Source: Gnetum montanum (lineage: Eukaryota > Streptophyta > Gnetopsida > Gnetales > Gnetaceae). From it: DNA of 64,000 nucleotides. A model generated the notes under the pieces. The model searched no databases and had not been told where the DNA came from. It saw only the letters and a list, made by a program, of their open reading frames with translations. The DNA lies in assembly GCA_015680685.1 (NCBI GenBank), contig MNCI01034636.1:1444813-1508812 (forward strand). The letters run 5' to 3'. The position numbers were made by a program, and so were the translations under genes. Shown in pieces: positions 46,141 to 57,590 of this stretch. How positions within the stretch are numbered: position 1 is the first letter of the stretch; each line of letters opens with the position of its first letter.

Positions 46141-47879
46141 AAGTGTAAATGTAGCTACAAACCCATATCACTAGATTTGAAAAATATCCAACCATTTTCT
46201 TAAGAAAAAATACACAACATTACCTACATTTTTCATATAAAAAGCTAGAAAGCCAAAATCCAACATAACATAAACATAAAAACATAGCAAAAATAGCCAA
46301 AATGATCAATACCCATTAGAAAACACACTAAAATAAGGGGGTAGGATTTGCTTTAGAATTTAATTTTGATGAATCTTTTGGCCTAGATCTAATAAAAATG
46401 ACCCTAACCCCAAATTTTGGGAAAAAAGCATGAACATAGCAAGCCTAATTTCAAAAATCAAATCTACTAAAAACAAAACAACGAAAGGATCATAAATTTC
46501 TGTAGAATGGAAAAAATAAGAAGTGGGATTTCATTATAAATTTTTTTATTTCATCTATCAACGTATATTTGAGAAAAAAAAAACTCCACACATGGTAAGA
46601 AAAACACAAGAAGAACATGAAAAATAAGCAAAGATGGGTAGAACTACCTAACTTGGAGTACTGATAGAAGAATCTTGGATTGAGATGGGCCTAGGTAGCC
46701 CTAATAGATCCTTTTCTTACTCATCCATCTTTTGAATCCTTAAGTTTCTACTTTTTCCTCCACATTGCTTTGGTGCCATGGTAAGCTCAACACTAGGAAT
46801 AGCTAGAAATTGAGAAGAATGGGAGATGATCACTAACTATAAGAAAGATGGGAGGCTTCCATGCTGAAGGTTAATGCTCTCTGCAACAAAAATATCTACC
46901 AAATATCTCCTCCAATGTGTTGTTGGTGTATAATGACAATTGTGATAAAAAATTTGTGAAATATGGCATTAAACATCAAACAAAACCCAAACGTCCACCT
47001 CTAAACCCTAGTTGCCCATTTAGTGCGCCACAACTCCAAGTGCATTAAAGTGCAAGGGGGAGGGAGGAATGTCTATTCAATTTTGAGATTGGTGGAAATT
47101 AAGCTCAAATTTTAAAATTTTAATTTTTTTGGTTGTGGGCCCCACCAGATGCTTTCCCTTGTATCCAAAAACTACATCAACACTGAGTTTTGAACACTTT
47201 TGACAATTAAAGAGATATCTCAATCCTAACTCCCATGAATCCATGCTAGGGATTCCATCCTCAACATTGACACATACCTCCCACTTCCTAAAACCATCAA
47301 AACATAGACATTTTACCAATTTTATTAATCAAAACCTATCTTTTTCAACCCTAGGCTCCCAAAAGGGATTAGACATGGACAAAACTGGACAACATGGGTT
47401 TCCACACTATGGTAACAATGCCTATCATGGACGAATGTGGGTAACATCTATTCCTACTCCCGAACATCCATCTAGTCCAATTTTGACCTCCTATGTGGGC
47501 CCACATAACCTAGAACCCCTCCAAATACCTTCGATAGCTTTAGAACCTCTCCAAACCTAGTCGAAGCTAGTCGAAACCTTAGGATTTAGTAGTTTCAAAC
47601 TAAGGTAAGCCTCATCCATGTTGAGCATCTCATCCCTAGCATTCATGGCTAGAAGGAAGATTTAAATTTTCTGAACTAACTACCTAGCAACCATTTCTCA
47701 AAGCCTGGTGACCCCTAGACACTATCAAAACTCTCTAAAGCATTTGAATGCTTCGAAAGTAGTCAAATATGGCACAAAACTACTATCCCCCTCTCATACA
47801 TATTGGATCCATCATACCCAATGTGGAAGAAAAGGGGGAGGCTACATGAGGTACTTGGAAGCCTCCAAACTGCTAAATC

Positions 47880-48890
47880 TTGGTACCCAGTATTGATTGT
47901 CGACATTAGCAACCTTAGAGGCTGACATGCATGGTCGATTAGGTGTCAAATTAGCATAGATCTAACTTTCATAATTTTTCCACATTAGAGGAGGCCTTCT
48001 CCATGCTTCATAATTTGGAAACTAGGAGAATAAAGCTATGTAGATTAGTGGGGGATTCCAGAAGAAAAAAAAACAATAGTAAATTATCTTAGACTAACAC
48101 TAGAACCATCATAGCCTTTTTGGATGCCACTAGAATGCCCAAAATCAAAACAACTCAACCCACTTAGGGTCTTCCACATTGAGGATGACCTCCTCTTCAC
48201 TAAGCATTCCTATCTTAGTGTGGATGGAAGGGGAAAAGAAAAAACTGTTGAAGTTTGCATGTAGTTTGACTTTCAAAAGTAACCCAGACCATCAGGAAGC
48301 CATCTAAAATAGCTAAAACTTTCCTCCCTCAGGTTCTCTATGTTTATGAGGATTCCATACACACTATGAATCCTAGTCCTAGTGTGGATAGAAGGGGAAA
48401 ATCCTAAAATCCCTCTCAAAACCTTCAAAATAATCATATTTTGACCCTAGACATTGATAATCAACATTAACAACCTTGTGGATAGACATGGATAGCAAAT
48501 ATTGTTAAAAATTAGCAAAAATAGGGGTCTTCTAGTTTCTCCATGCTAAGAGCTCTCTCTTCCATTCTGGCCAACATGGGAGAAAGGGGAAAACTTTTTG
48601 GGAACTTCAAAAAGCCTTTAGAAACATTAAATAGACACTATAAAGCCCTATGTGTGTCTTAAGACCTTGTTTACTCTTCCTAGGACCCTCAAACTCTTCA
48701 AGATTGATCATAAGTAACCAAAAATCATTTTCCCCAATCTTCCATACTAAGCATAGAAACCACAACATGGAAAAGTTGGGAGAACATAAAAAATTACTTA
48801 ACAACCCTCATAACAACCAGAATTTGACATTGGGAAGTAGCAATTGACACTAATAACCTGGGAGATCCACATGCATGGCCAGAAATGTCA
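47880..48890 (+). repeat. Diverged tandem units in T, spacing 0.38-0.56 kb
   Basis: The same run of words (ATTGA..., ACATTA(G/A)CAACCT, GACATGCATGG) recurs near 47892, 48452 and 48832, with GTGTGGA(A/T)(A/G)GAAGGGGAAAA-type sequence between. Tandem repeats in the non-coding part are common in Tat/Ogre elements. Confidence 0.5.
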
Positions 48891-48969
48891 AAAATGGTAA
48901 AAGGTAGGGTTCCTTAGGTCCTCCATAACTGTAGAGTTTGACCTTCATTACATCTCTCAATCCTCAACA

Positions 48970-49470
48970 AAAGGTCAAGCTATAGTCGTATAGCTTATAG
49001 TTTCAGTTGTTGATGACTAAGTAGCCATAGATCCTGAGTTTCCTAATGAGCATGTTAACATAGTTAGCTAAGTGCTTGAGGGTTATGAGATGATCATGCA
49101 CTTTGATAGAGCTTCAACTACTTATGGGGCCAATGCTGCCACCATCATAACATTCCCATTTGGTGAGATTTGAACCTTTGCCTATCATTTTGAGTTTCCA
49201 TGTACCAACAATATAGTGAAGTACAAGGGTTTGATCAGAGGGATGATGGTAGCTTATGACCTAGGAATGAGATGCTTAATGATCAAAGGGGATTCACAAC
49301 TTGTGGTTAACCAAGAAACCAAAGTGTATGCATGTAAGGCCAAACACTTACAACCTTACTATCACCTAGGGAAGTAATTGTTACAAAAATTCACAAACGT
49401 TGATATCCAACACATACCCTAAAATGAGATCATCATAGCTAATGCAATTACAACATTAGACCTTAGTGTG
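48970..49470 (+). pseudogene. T RNase H, plant RVT_3 type
   Basis: The translation gives MHFDRASTTYGANAATII (about 49095; FDGAS is the usual start, here G to R), GEI.TFAYHFEFPCTNNIVKYKGLI (Glu of NNIAEYEAL changed to Lys), MVAYDLGMRCLMIKGDSQLV (about 49245; GDSQLV keeps the catalytic Asp) and a C-terminal helix with LLQKFTNVDIQHIP (about 49380). The domain cuts RNA in RNA-DNA hybrids. Its position just before integrase fits the additional RNase H of Tat elements. The Glu substitution and the stops mean it is inactive. Confidence 0.85.
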
Positions 49471-49489
49471 ACATTAGAGATGTGTCTAG

Positions 49490-50175
49490 TAAGTTGCCCA
49501 TCTTAACCATGAACTGTGCTACTCCCATCACATAGAACACTAAGGATACCTTTGTGGCTATTGTTCATATTACTCCTCCCAAGGAGTGGTATGATGATAT
49601 CAAATTTTACCTTATGTATGATGAATCCTCACAAGGCCTAACTACTACTTAGAAGGATGTTGTACATAAGCAATCGAAGCAGTATGTCATTGGAGGTGAT
49701 AACACGTTATGTCAATGATCCTATAATGGCATACTCCTAAAGTGATTAGGTAAAACTAAAGCTAGAATAGTCCTAGATGAGGTTCATGAGGGTGTTTGTG
49801 GAGGACATATATGACCTAGAGCTATGGTCACTAAGATTAGATGGTTAGGCTACTATTAGCCTCATATGAAAAATGATTACCTACAAAATAATTCAATGGA
49901 GGAGCAATGTATGCAAGCACTTGCTTACATCGAACACTATCAAGAGAGGTAGAAGTGGTAGCATCATCCTAACTTGACCATGCATAAAATAAAGGAGGGT
50001 AACCTAATCCTCAAAGCTATTTGTGAACATGTGGACAAATTCTCAACCAATTTGGAAAGATCCTTCCTTGTCAATAGATCCTATGGGAATGGTGCCTTTA
50101 GAATAGCAGACATGGATGGGAATGAGTTAGCAAATATGGTCAATCATTCCTATTTAAGGCCATACTACATGTAAC
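49490..50175 (+). pseudogene. T integrase remnant, core deleted
   Basis: The zinc-binding start, VHEGVCGGH (about 49783), is followed within about 150 bases by the C-terminal part, ILKAICEHVDKFSTNLERSF and NGAFRIADMDGNELANMVN (about 50010-50145). The DDE catalytic core (about 200 codons) between them is missing. The C-terminus ends LRPYYM before a stop at 50172-50174. Confidence 0.8.
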
Positions 50176-50402
50176 TAACAATCATCAACAAGTGAGCCTA
50201 CTTTCAATGGTCTTCTAGGGCCTTAAATTGGTACCATGGTTCACCATGACCATAAACTAGCGAATTCAGTGACCTAGATAGCTTGGTTTTATCATCTCAT
50301 ATGGCTTGTATGTATTATAGCATTGTAGTATGTAGTGGTGTTTTTTATTCTTTGTTGGTGCCTCTTAGGTCAATTCTTAAGACACTAACAAATAATGATC
50401 AT

Positions 50403-51863
50403 TGAAACACCACAAAACTTTTCATGTTATAGCTAATTTTCATCATGTATCTTTCAGCCCATAAAACCTAAGATAAAACTTTATTGTAAATGTGAAGATT
50501 GTAATCCATGAGGGAAAATATCACATATTACATACTTTTGTGGTTGAAAAATGTCTCATAAGTGGTCAAAGCCTCATTTCCCAAGTGAAAAAGTCACTTA
50601 GTGTCTATATTTGGGCTTGGGTTGGGGTGGGGGGCGCGTAAGTATTCATTTTTTTACACTAGAAACACTTGCTAGGGGTAAATATCACCCATCCCCAATG
50701 TGAAGGAGTGGGGGGTTTCCACTTAGCCTAGAAAATTTTCCATCCTAGTGTGGAAACTACATTCCCTTAGCATGGAAGCTGCAAAACCCAGATTTCAACA
50801 CTCCATGTACTCCAATGTTAACTAACCACTTCAGCAAGGATGGTAGAAGGCTTAGCATGGAAGATTCATCTCTAGTGTGAAAGGTGTGATCTTGTTACTA
50901 TTTATACTAAATTAAATGTCCATGGGGGGAAGACATATACTACATATAGTAACCCCCCAAATTTGGGCATCCATCTCACCTGTATGAGGTAGAAATTTGC
51001 AGGCAAATTATATCCAATTTGTAGCCATTGTATAGCAAAATTATAGTCTAGTCATAGCAATTTTGTAGTTCCATTCATGGCCTAAGACCTATAAAAACTA
51101 TCCTAAAACACCATTTATGGGTTCTATACTTTTTGAATGTTCAACAATTTTCTCAAGGTTCCACTCTTTTGGCACTTGAATACATTGAGCATACATACAT
51201 TTTTCCGAATAATAATTCCACACTTGGGCATTTTCAAGTATTCAAGAGCTCTTGCAATCTCACACATTTGCATTCTCTTAAACCTAGTTTGGAAGAACTA
51301 TAACTGTATTACCCTAAGACTTGTGGATTTTTGGTGTTAATGCTGCATTTTTGGGATTTCCAAATCCTAGCATGTAGCAATTTGGTAGCCAAATTTTCTA
51401 TTTCTATTTTTCTCACCTCATAGTAGTGACCAAGTTTATAGATATAGAGTAGAAGAAAATGAGGTTCAATAGCATTGGGAGTGGTAGGACATTCAGATTA
51501 TGAATTTGAACACATCTGCTTCAATGGACCCTGAACCCTTGCTCAAGTGAACCCCGTTATTGCCCTCTCAGGCACATGTTGTACACAATTTATTAGCTTT
51601 TCTTTATTTCATTATTTGTAAAATAAAGTTTACAGTTTTTTTGTATTCAAATTAAATTTATCATTTATTTTAGTGCATTTATAGTACTTCAATTTGCAAT
51701 CATATCATTTATCTCATTTTGCATTTCATAAGTCTCTAGTTGATTTGCAGGACTAGCTAGGGCACCTTGAATTCCATTTTTTAGAAGCCTTGGAGATTTG
51801 GAGTTGAGGTTGCTATGTTGGATCTATCAATTTTTTTAGTGATCAATTTTCCCATTTACAACA
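50403..51863 (+). repeat. 3' LTR of T
   Basis: 1461 bp, TGAAACACC...ACAACA, followed by ttacc (51864-51868). It contains a G-quadruplex-type motif at 50613-50634. No obvious polypurine tract precedes it. Confidence 0.85.
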
Positions 51864-53310
51864 TTACCCATGCCTAAATACATTACTCTATTCAATAGCC
51901 AAGTATCATTGGAAAAGAAGAAGAAGATATTATTAATAAATTATTTCCTTGAAATTCATTGCCAAGTGTTAATATTTCTTGTAGCTATGATAGTCTTGAG
52001 GATTTTAGTTTTGAGATGATACAATGTGATGTCACTGGTAAGTGGTATCGACTTAGTTTGAATCTTGGATGGAAGGGTAAAGGATCATTTTTACCATGCA
52101 TAATACATAAAGAATTCATTATGCCTATGGTAAGATATCTCATGTCCCATTCTTTGTAATCCCTACTACTCTCATTACATCTCACTATTATATCTAATTA
52201 TAATTTAAAGGTTTAATATAATATAGTATTATTTTTACATTGAGGAAATACTAACATTTGTGTTTTTGAAAGATGCATGTTTTACATTCAACTCCTTTAG
52301 TACCTATGGATACTTATGAATTTGGTTATACAAGGGAACTAAAGGTTAGAGTTTGCTTTGGGGAAGATCCACTTGTATAACTCTTGTGCTTCATACTGAT
52401 AATCAATTCCACATGATTTTGTGCCTCTAGAACACTCATTCAATTATTGGTATTTTCCTATATACTTATCTTCAATAATATATTTGGCAGTATTGACCAA
52501 CCACCATCACTTACAAAAGCTTAATTAACTTACCTTGCCCAAAATCCTTTCTTCACATACTTTCAATGAAAAATTTTTATATTCTGAGCTTCACCTATTA
52601 TTAAGAACCCTTTGGACCATCTCTATACCTTGTAGACTATCCATTTGACCTATTTTTCCATCAAAAAGTGTACAAAACCATGAAAAATCTCACAAGGACA
52701 TTGCAGATATGATGTATTAGTTTTTACAATGTCACATCTACGATGTCACCCTCATGAAAACTATATATATGCACAATGAGTTAGAAATTGTCATCATTCT
52801 CTCATTCAATGCTTAGGAAGCTCATGTTGTTTTTATAACCTTCAAAATTCCAAGCACCATGTATTCCTCATCATAACTCTAATGCAAGTCATTTTCATTT
52901 CCTCTTGCTCACTAAGTGACCAACTTAGTCATGGAAGAGAGTAATGCATGTAGTTATGTGATTTGCATTGAATTTTTTTCTAATGCTTGTAAAAACTAAG
53001 AAAGGGTAAAGGGTAATAACAATAAGGAATAATTATATTTTAAACTAACAAGGACTAATAAACTTAACAATTCTTTCTAAATTAGTGATTGTGATTAGTT
53101 ATAAAGCATAAAATTATTTGTAAACATTAGAAAATTCTTCAACTAAGGATTTTTCCAAATTTTTTCCTACTCTGTAGTCATAATAAGAAATAAAAGTAAT
53201 AATAAGGATTGATATTGATCAAATCCAAGAACTAGAAGAATGGTTATGAATAGTTGGAGATTTCTATGAAATTCTTAAGGTGATCTTAAAAGAAATCTTT
53301 ATGATTACAA
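51864..53310 (+). other. X 3' region, right of T
   Basis: It resumes after ttacc with CATGCCTAAA. Weak patches resemble the Z 3' region (for example CTTTGGGGAAGATCCACTTG near 52357, compared with CTTTGGGGAGGACCCACTGG in E2 near 17409). No gene is recognised before 53311. Confidence 0.45.
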
Positions 53311-54348
53311 ATGTCTCCTAAAATATTCCCAGTAGAAGGACCATCATAACAAAGGGAAAAGAGACTCATAGGAAGAGGATAAGCTAGAGAATGAACTCCA
53401 CCTATAGAGTAAGAGGCTCAGTTCTATAGCATCCAATAGCTAACACCTATGACAAGACAACCCATGCAGGTAGAAGCTAATTTACCACCTACTCAAGAAA
53501 GAGGATAGTGCCTCATACTATCAAATGAATGTTTTCTAGTTATCCAAGAGAAGCTTATTATATCCACTATCATAGTTGAATTGAATTTTGCACCATTCAT
53601 GGAGTTTTCTCATGTTGATATCTATGAATAAATTCAAGCCTCTTCCTTGTGGTCTAGAATCTCATGTAATGGCGAATGGTACCTAGGTGAAGTGTACCAA
53701 TTTTGAAAGAAAAAACAAGATGATGCTATGGTATAGATAGAAGGAATTACAATGCCATAGTTAGTTGAAGCAATAGCCAAGGCACTAAACATTCTAAATG
53801 TTAGAGCCAACATGGCATAGATCTCTATAAGGTTTAGCACAGAGGCAAGGATGTTATGGCTACAAACGATATATGAGACCAGTGAAAAGAAATACAATGG
53901 ATTGTCCATAGTTGAAAAGATCTACTTAAATATTGGAACCTACCATCTTCTCCTAATAAAAATATTAAATGTCATTTCCACCTAAGCCACTAGAGAAAGC
54001 ACTATTTTGATGGAAAAATTCTAGGCTAACATGGCTCATCTACTATTTTTGAAAATACAAAGAAGATTTCAAGAAAAGAAGGTAGGGAAACTTACTTTAT
54101 CATTTCCTTGCCTTATCAAAAACCAATGTCCAAAAGAAAGAATTTTGGGTTACACCAATGCTATCCTTCAAAAGGTCCAAAATTCTTCATATGTTGAAAT
54201 TTCAAAATTAGTTCCTCTAAAGAAAGATCAACTAGAGAATCCAATAGGCACTAAAGAAGAAACTGGATCTACATCAGTAGAAAATGTCCCAACCATAGGA
54301 ATAGAGCAAGTAGGACCCTATGAATCAACACTGGTAGTTGAACTCTAA
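53311..54348 (+). pseudogene. X downstream ORF, part A: decayed 346-codon frame
   Basis: One frame runs from ATG 53311 (MSPKIFPVEGPS) to TAA 54346-54348 with more than a dozen internal stops and no frameshift. Recognisable stretches are SRISCNGEWYLGEVYQF (about 53650), IEGITMP.LVEAIAKALNIL (about 53738), LSIVEKIYLNIGTYHLLL (about 53899) and KVGKLTLSFPCLIKNQCPKE (about 54076). The succession of a helical block, a short gap and a LxFPxLI motif reminds me of the 'putative plant transposon protein' domain that accompanies some plant retroelements. That resemblance is from memory and untested. It lies between integrase and the 3' LTR, where Athila elements carry their third gene. Confidence 0.5.
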
Positions 54349-54581
54349 AGTTAAGAACTCCTCTGGCATAATAAGATTATTGATCCTTAATGAGCCACTT
54401 GCAACAAATCACCACAACAATAATTTGATGAAGCTGGGATGTCTCTTATATGTATAGAGTAAAAGATAATCCAAGCAAACCTGTAGTTTTAATAGGAACC
54501 TTCAGTAATCAAATCTCATTATAAGTATAGGAGGATGAATACTAGACATAATAAATATTTGGAAATGCTACATCCTCCTAG

Positions 54582-55841
54582 GTGATGTTAAGAATAAGAG
54601 TAGAAGTGACACTAGTGGTTATGCAACATCAAGATGCACCAAGAGACATAGAAGTTATTATAGATCATATCAAGGAATCTTTTAATGTTCTTGTTGTGTC
54701 ACCAACTAATATCACTAGAACAAAAGATGTAGAAACTATAGCTAGAACATCCATGGTCCCAAAAGAGCATGAAGACATATTAGACTAACTACTACAGATT
54801 AGACAAGTAATGTAGAATCTCTTAAATATCCCAAGTAATATCATGACAATGTAGTTGGAGTTAATTTCAACCAAGGTTAAGTTAGTCATGGCTAAGACCA
54901 GAGCAAAATATGCTGAAAATAAGATGTAGACACTATAAGTAGAATTAGTTGCACTAAGAGAAGGAAGGCAAGACATTGCATGGTATATCACATCTAACTA
55001 GCTAGAATAGTTTAGAACTAAAAATATGGACTAATTAAAAACCAAGTATGTTCAAATGAAGATGGAGAAAGAAAAGGTAGTGTAAAATGCTTTAGTGATA
55101 GATACCCAAAATTATACCCCTATGATAGCCCTAAATACACTAGAAAAAAAAATTACTACTGAAAATATGAGGTTGAAAGATATTAAGAAATTGAAAAATG
55201 TACTAGAAGAAAGCATTCATTAGCTAAAAGAGAAGTTTTATTGGGTTAACCTTGACATTAAGAAATTGGCTAGAGAAAATAGAACCCTATCTATAGAAGA
55301 AGTCCATGTCGTACACCAAAATTCAACCATTGAAATCAACACATGGCAAAATGATGCTAAAAAGTATGAGTGGCTAAAGAATAACTTTAGAGATTATGTG
55401 GGCATGTACAAGAAAATAAATAATAAGGAGATATAGATGGCTAAACCCAAGATTAATTTCATCACAATGCAAACACATGATTGAAAGCCAATCTTGGACA
55501 ATCTTACCAATGTGTGTTAAGTCAAAATAAAAAAAATACCTATAGATAGAATACCTGATATAGTACATTGGGTTAGTAAATCTTTGATACACCAACCTAT
55601 CCATATTAATTTCAAGTAACCCTAGAACAAAACTAGAGTAGCAAGTGGCCATATTCTATGCATTATATAAGGATTTTGCAATTAGAAAGAATGTGCAACA
55701 AAAGTTTCACATCGCAAATGCTAAACTCCAAGTGATCAAAGTAAGCTACCAGAATCAAAAGGATGTAGCAGCAAACCTAGCTAGGAGAATGATCAACTTC
55801 AAGAATTAAGGAAAATAGCTAGGGCCTTTAAAGAGGAATGA
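54582..55841 (+). pseudogene. X downstream ORF, part B: decayed 420-codon coiled-coil frame
   Basis: A single frame without frameshift runs from ATG 54582 to TGA 55839-55841, with about 20 internal stops, mostly TAG or TAA at places that read naturally as Gln. The middle (about 54880-55420) is rich in Leu, Lys, Glu and Met with heptad-like spacing (LVMAKTRAKYAENKM, ITTENMRLKDIKKLKNVLEE), suggesting a coiled coil. No membrane segment or known domain is seen. Part A ends 234 bases upstream in another frame, so A and B were probably one protein separated by a later frameshift. Confidence 0.45.
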
Positions 55842-56300
55842 AGGTAGTTTGTGATTTGCTATGTGAAAGTGAATAATATGTTTCAAAAACTACTATGTCC
55901 ATGGGAAGTACCAACTCTAGCAAACATTGCAAAATTTAGCTAGATGGTATATGGTAAGCTTGGAAGAAAAGAAGCTTTTAGCACTCCTTAAGAGATATTA
56001 ATTTTTAAAACCTAATGACAAAGGAAAGAAGTTGATGGAGGAGCCACCACCGCCTAGAACATAAGGATTTTATCGAGCTTGGTTTTATTTTGCTTTATCT
56101 TGTTTTGATTTATTTTTGTCCTATGCATTAATCTTGCATTGCATGATAATTTTGTAAATACCACTCAACCCACAATGTGATATTCATAATAGAGTTAGTC
56201 AAATATGTAAGTCATAATGTAGAAGTCTATATAAAGTCCCATAAATTTTGTAAGGAACCCTATTCTAACTTTGCTTTAACTTGAGAATGAGTTTTCAATC
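55842..56300 (+). other. X 3' non-coding tail
   Basis: From about 56200 it matches the pre-LTR end of Z (GTTAGTC..., ATTTTGTAAGGAACC, CTTGAGAATGAGTTTTCAATC), which ties the downstream ORF to the Athila-like family. Confidence 0.6.
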
Positions 56301-56313
56301 AGTCATAAGAGTA
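56301..56313 (+). other. Decayed polypurine tract of X
   Basis: AGTCATAAGAGTA aligns with AGTCATGGGGGTA of E2, E3 and Z, with three G-to-A changes. Confidence 0.6.
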
Positions 56314-57186
56314 TGATAAAATATTTTTGTTAGTTAGCTATGATATCGTAGCTATAATATCGTATCTATGATATTGTAGCTTTGCATACATCATCGTAGA
56401 TGCAATGTAGTGGACCATGGTCATACATATAAAGACCAATCCACCATTGCATCGAAACAACAAGTTTTAGCCACCACTTAGTATAATTATTGTAGTTTTT
56501 TCATAAATTAGAGTTAGAGTGAATGCCTATAGTGTGGTGAACAATAGTTGTACAAAATCTTTGTTCAAGTGGATTATTCTTGGATGCAATTCATGAACAA
56601 AAATAAAGATCAAATTTGTTTTTTACCATTGTAATATATCACTTAGCTTGATTTTATTTTTCATCATGTCTACACTCATTAATTCATTTACATTTTCCAT
56701 GTTCTTTTATATTCCAATGTCTCTTAGTAAGGCGGTAAAAGTATAGTCGGTTTTAGGTAGAATGCATAATTGTTTAGTAACATAATAATGACTTCACTTG
56801 ATTCACTTAGTCATGAAATTACTTGGTAATCCCAGTAACAAGTATAGTAGCCTATGATGTATATGAAAAATCAGGAATAGTTGCTTATCGCCCATAGGAT
56901 AGAATAGCTTTGTATTTTCATTACACTTAGACTTAGAATTTATCATCATTTTCACCATGTTGGCACTTAGGATAATTTGAGTCGAATAATATGAACATAT
57001 CATATATCTTAGTAAGAGTTAAACCATATGACTTGAACTTTGCTAACTCTACATGGAAAGAAAATGATCATGAACTAAATATTAACTACTAGTATACTTA
57101 CATTGTGAATCCACAGATTACGATTAGGTCAAATGTAAACACTCATGACTTGTATGGTTGAGTGTTGGAATACCCAACTGCTCCTA
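56314..57186 (+). repeat. 3' LTR of X
   Basis: It starts TGATAAAATA. The U3 has GATATCGTAGCTAT-type repeats (56341-56400) and a TATA-like CATATAAAG (56426-56434). It shares GTATGGTTGAGTGT with the other LTRs near its end (57152-57165). The end is placed by alignment to CTCATCA and is approximate. It is much more diverged than the other family LTRs. Confidence 0.75.
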
Positions 57187-57490
57187 TCTTTCTAAAATGT
57201 ATTTCAATGCATTTAGCTATAAAAACTAATAGTTTCATAAATACCTTATTAGGAAACATAATATTCAAATTCAAAACTTTTTAAACACTTAATTTTTTTC
57301 TAATAATTCTTTAACTTTTGAATATCTTTTCTTCTTATCACGTGGATAATAGCATGGGTTGAACAACTTCAATGAATTAAAAAAAGAAATATTGGAATAT
57401 TTCTTATTCAAACACTTAATCAAATCAATGATTTACTCTTTTGCAAGATGCTCATAACTTTCTATTATACTAGTAATCAAAATTTTACAT

Positions 57491-57590
57491 GTCAGCGTTA
57501 TTCACAAAGTTGTGTTACCGAAATGGGCCGTGACAAAGTCAACGCTGGTCAGCGTTACGCACAAAATATTAGCGTTATGGCCTATCTGCC
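57491..57590 (+). repeat. CpG-containing patch with repeated GTCAGCGTTA
   Basis: GTCAGCGTTA occurs at 57491-57500 and 57548-57557. The perfect hairpin AACGCTG-GT-CAGCGTT is at 57541-57556, and a third AGCGTTA is at 57571. CpG is otherwise almost absent around it. Confidence 0.6.

Larger units (their letters stand above)
43871..48960. other. Unassigned 5 kb inside T where RT is expected
   Basis: No RT motif is visible on either strand. It contains degenerate repeats of GGCCTTAAACTAGCAA (44330-44560), a word also seen after integrase near 50215. AT-rich sequence rich in ATAGCCAAAA follows, then diverged tandem units around 45680-46100 and 47890-48890. A short minus-strand frame beginning MAPKQCGGKSR (about 46781 down to 46715) may be the start of another mobile-element protein. 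Another degraded insertion, or the long non-coding tract typical of Tat elements, are both possible. Confidence 0.5.
28131..51863 (+). mobile_element. Tat/Ogre-like Ty3/gypsy element T, interrupted by Z
   Basis: LTRs at 28131-29627 and 50403-51863 start TGAAACACCAC; the 3' copy ends ACAACA. The 5 bp duplication ttacc is at 28126-28130 and 51864-51868, and closing the site restores a sequence repeated in the flank. Without Z the element is about 13.8 kb, within the large Tat/Ogre range. The order is a long gag, protease, about 5 kb of unassigned sequence, a plant RNase H of the RVT_3 type and an integrase remnant. A second RNase H of this type is a Tat hallmark. RT and the integrase core are missing. 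Confidence 0.82.
24815..57186 (+). mobile_element. Old Athila-like gypsy element X, 5'-truncated, interrupted by T
   Basis: RT begins abruptly near 24815 (no gag, protease or 5' LTR found upstream). RNase H and integrase follow to 27090, then an internal polypurine-like motif (27236-27248) and the 3' region. That region is broken at 28130/51864 by T and ends in a polypurine-like tract (56301-56313) and 3' LTR (56314-57186). The sequence joined across T (ACATGTTACC + CATGCCTAAA) matches the 3' region of Z near 40275 (GACATGTTACCCATG), supporting continuity. It is the most decayed member of the family. Confidence 0.7.

Noticed and set aside
57491-57590. Organelle-derived insert as the source of the CpG patch
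   Set aside because: I recognise no plastid or mitochondrial gene sequence in it.
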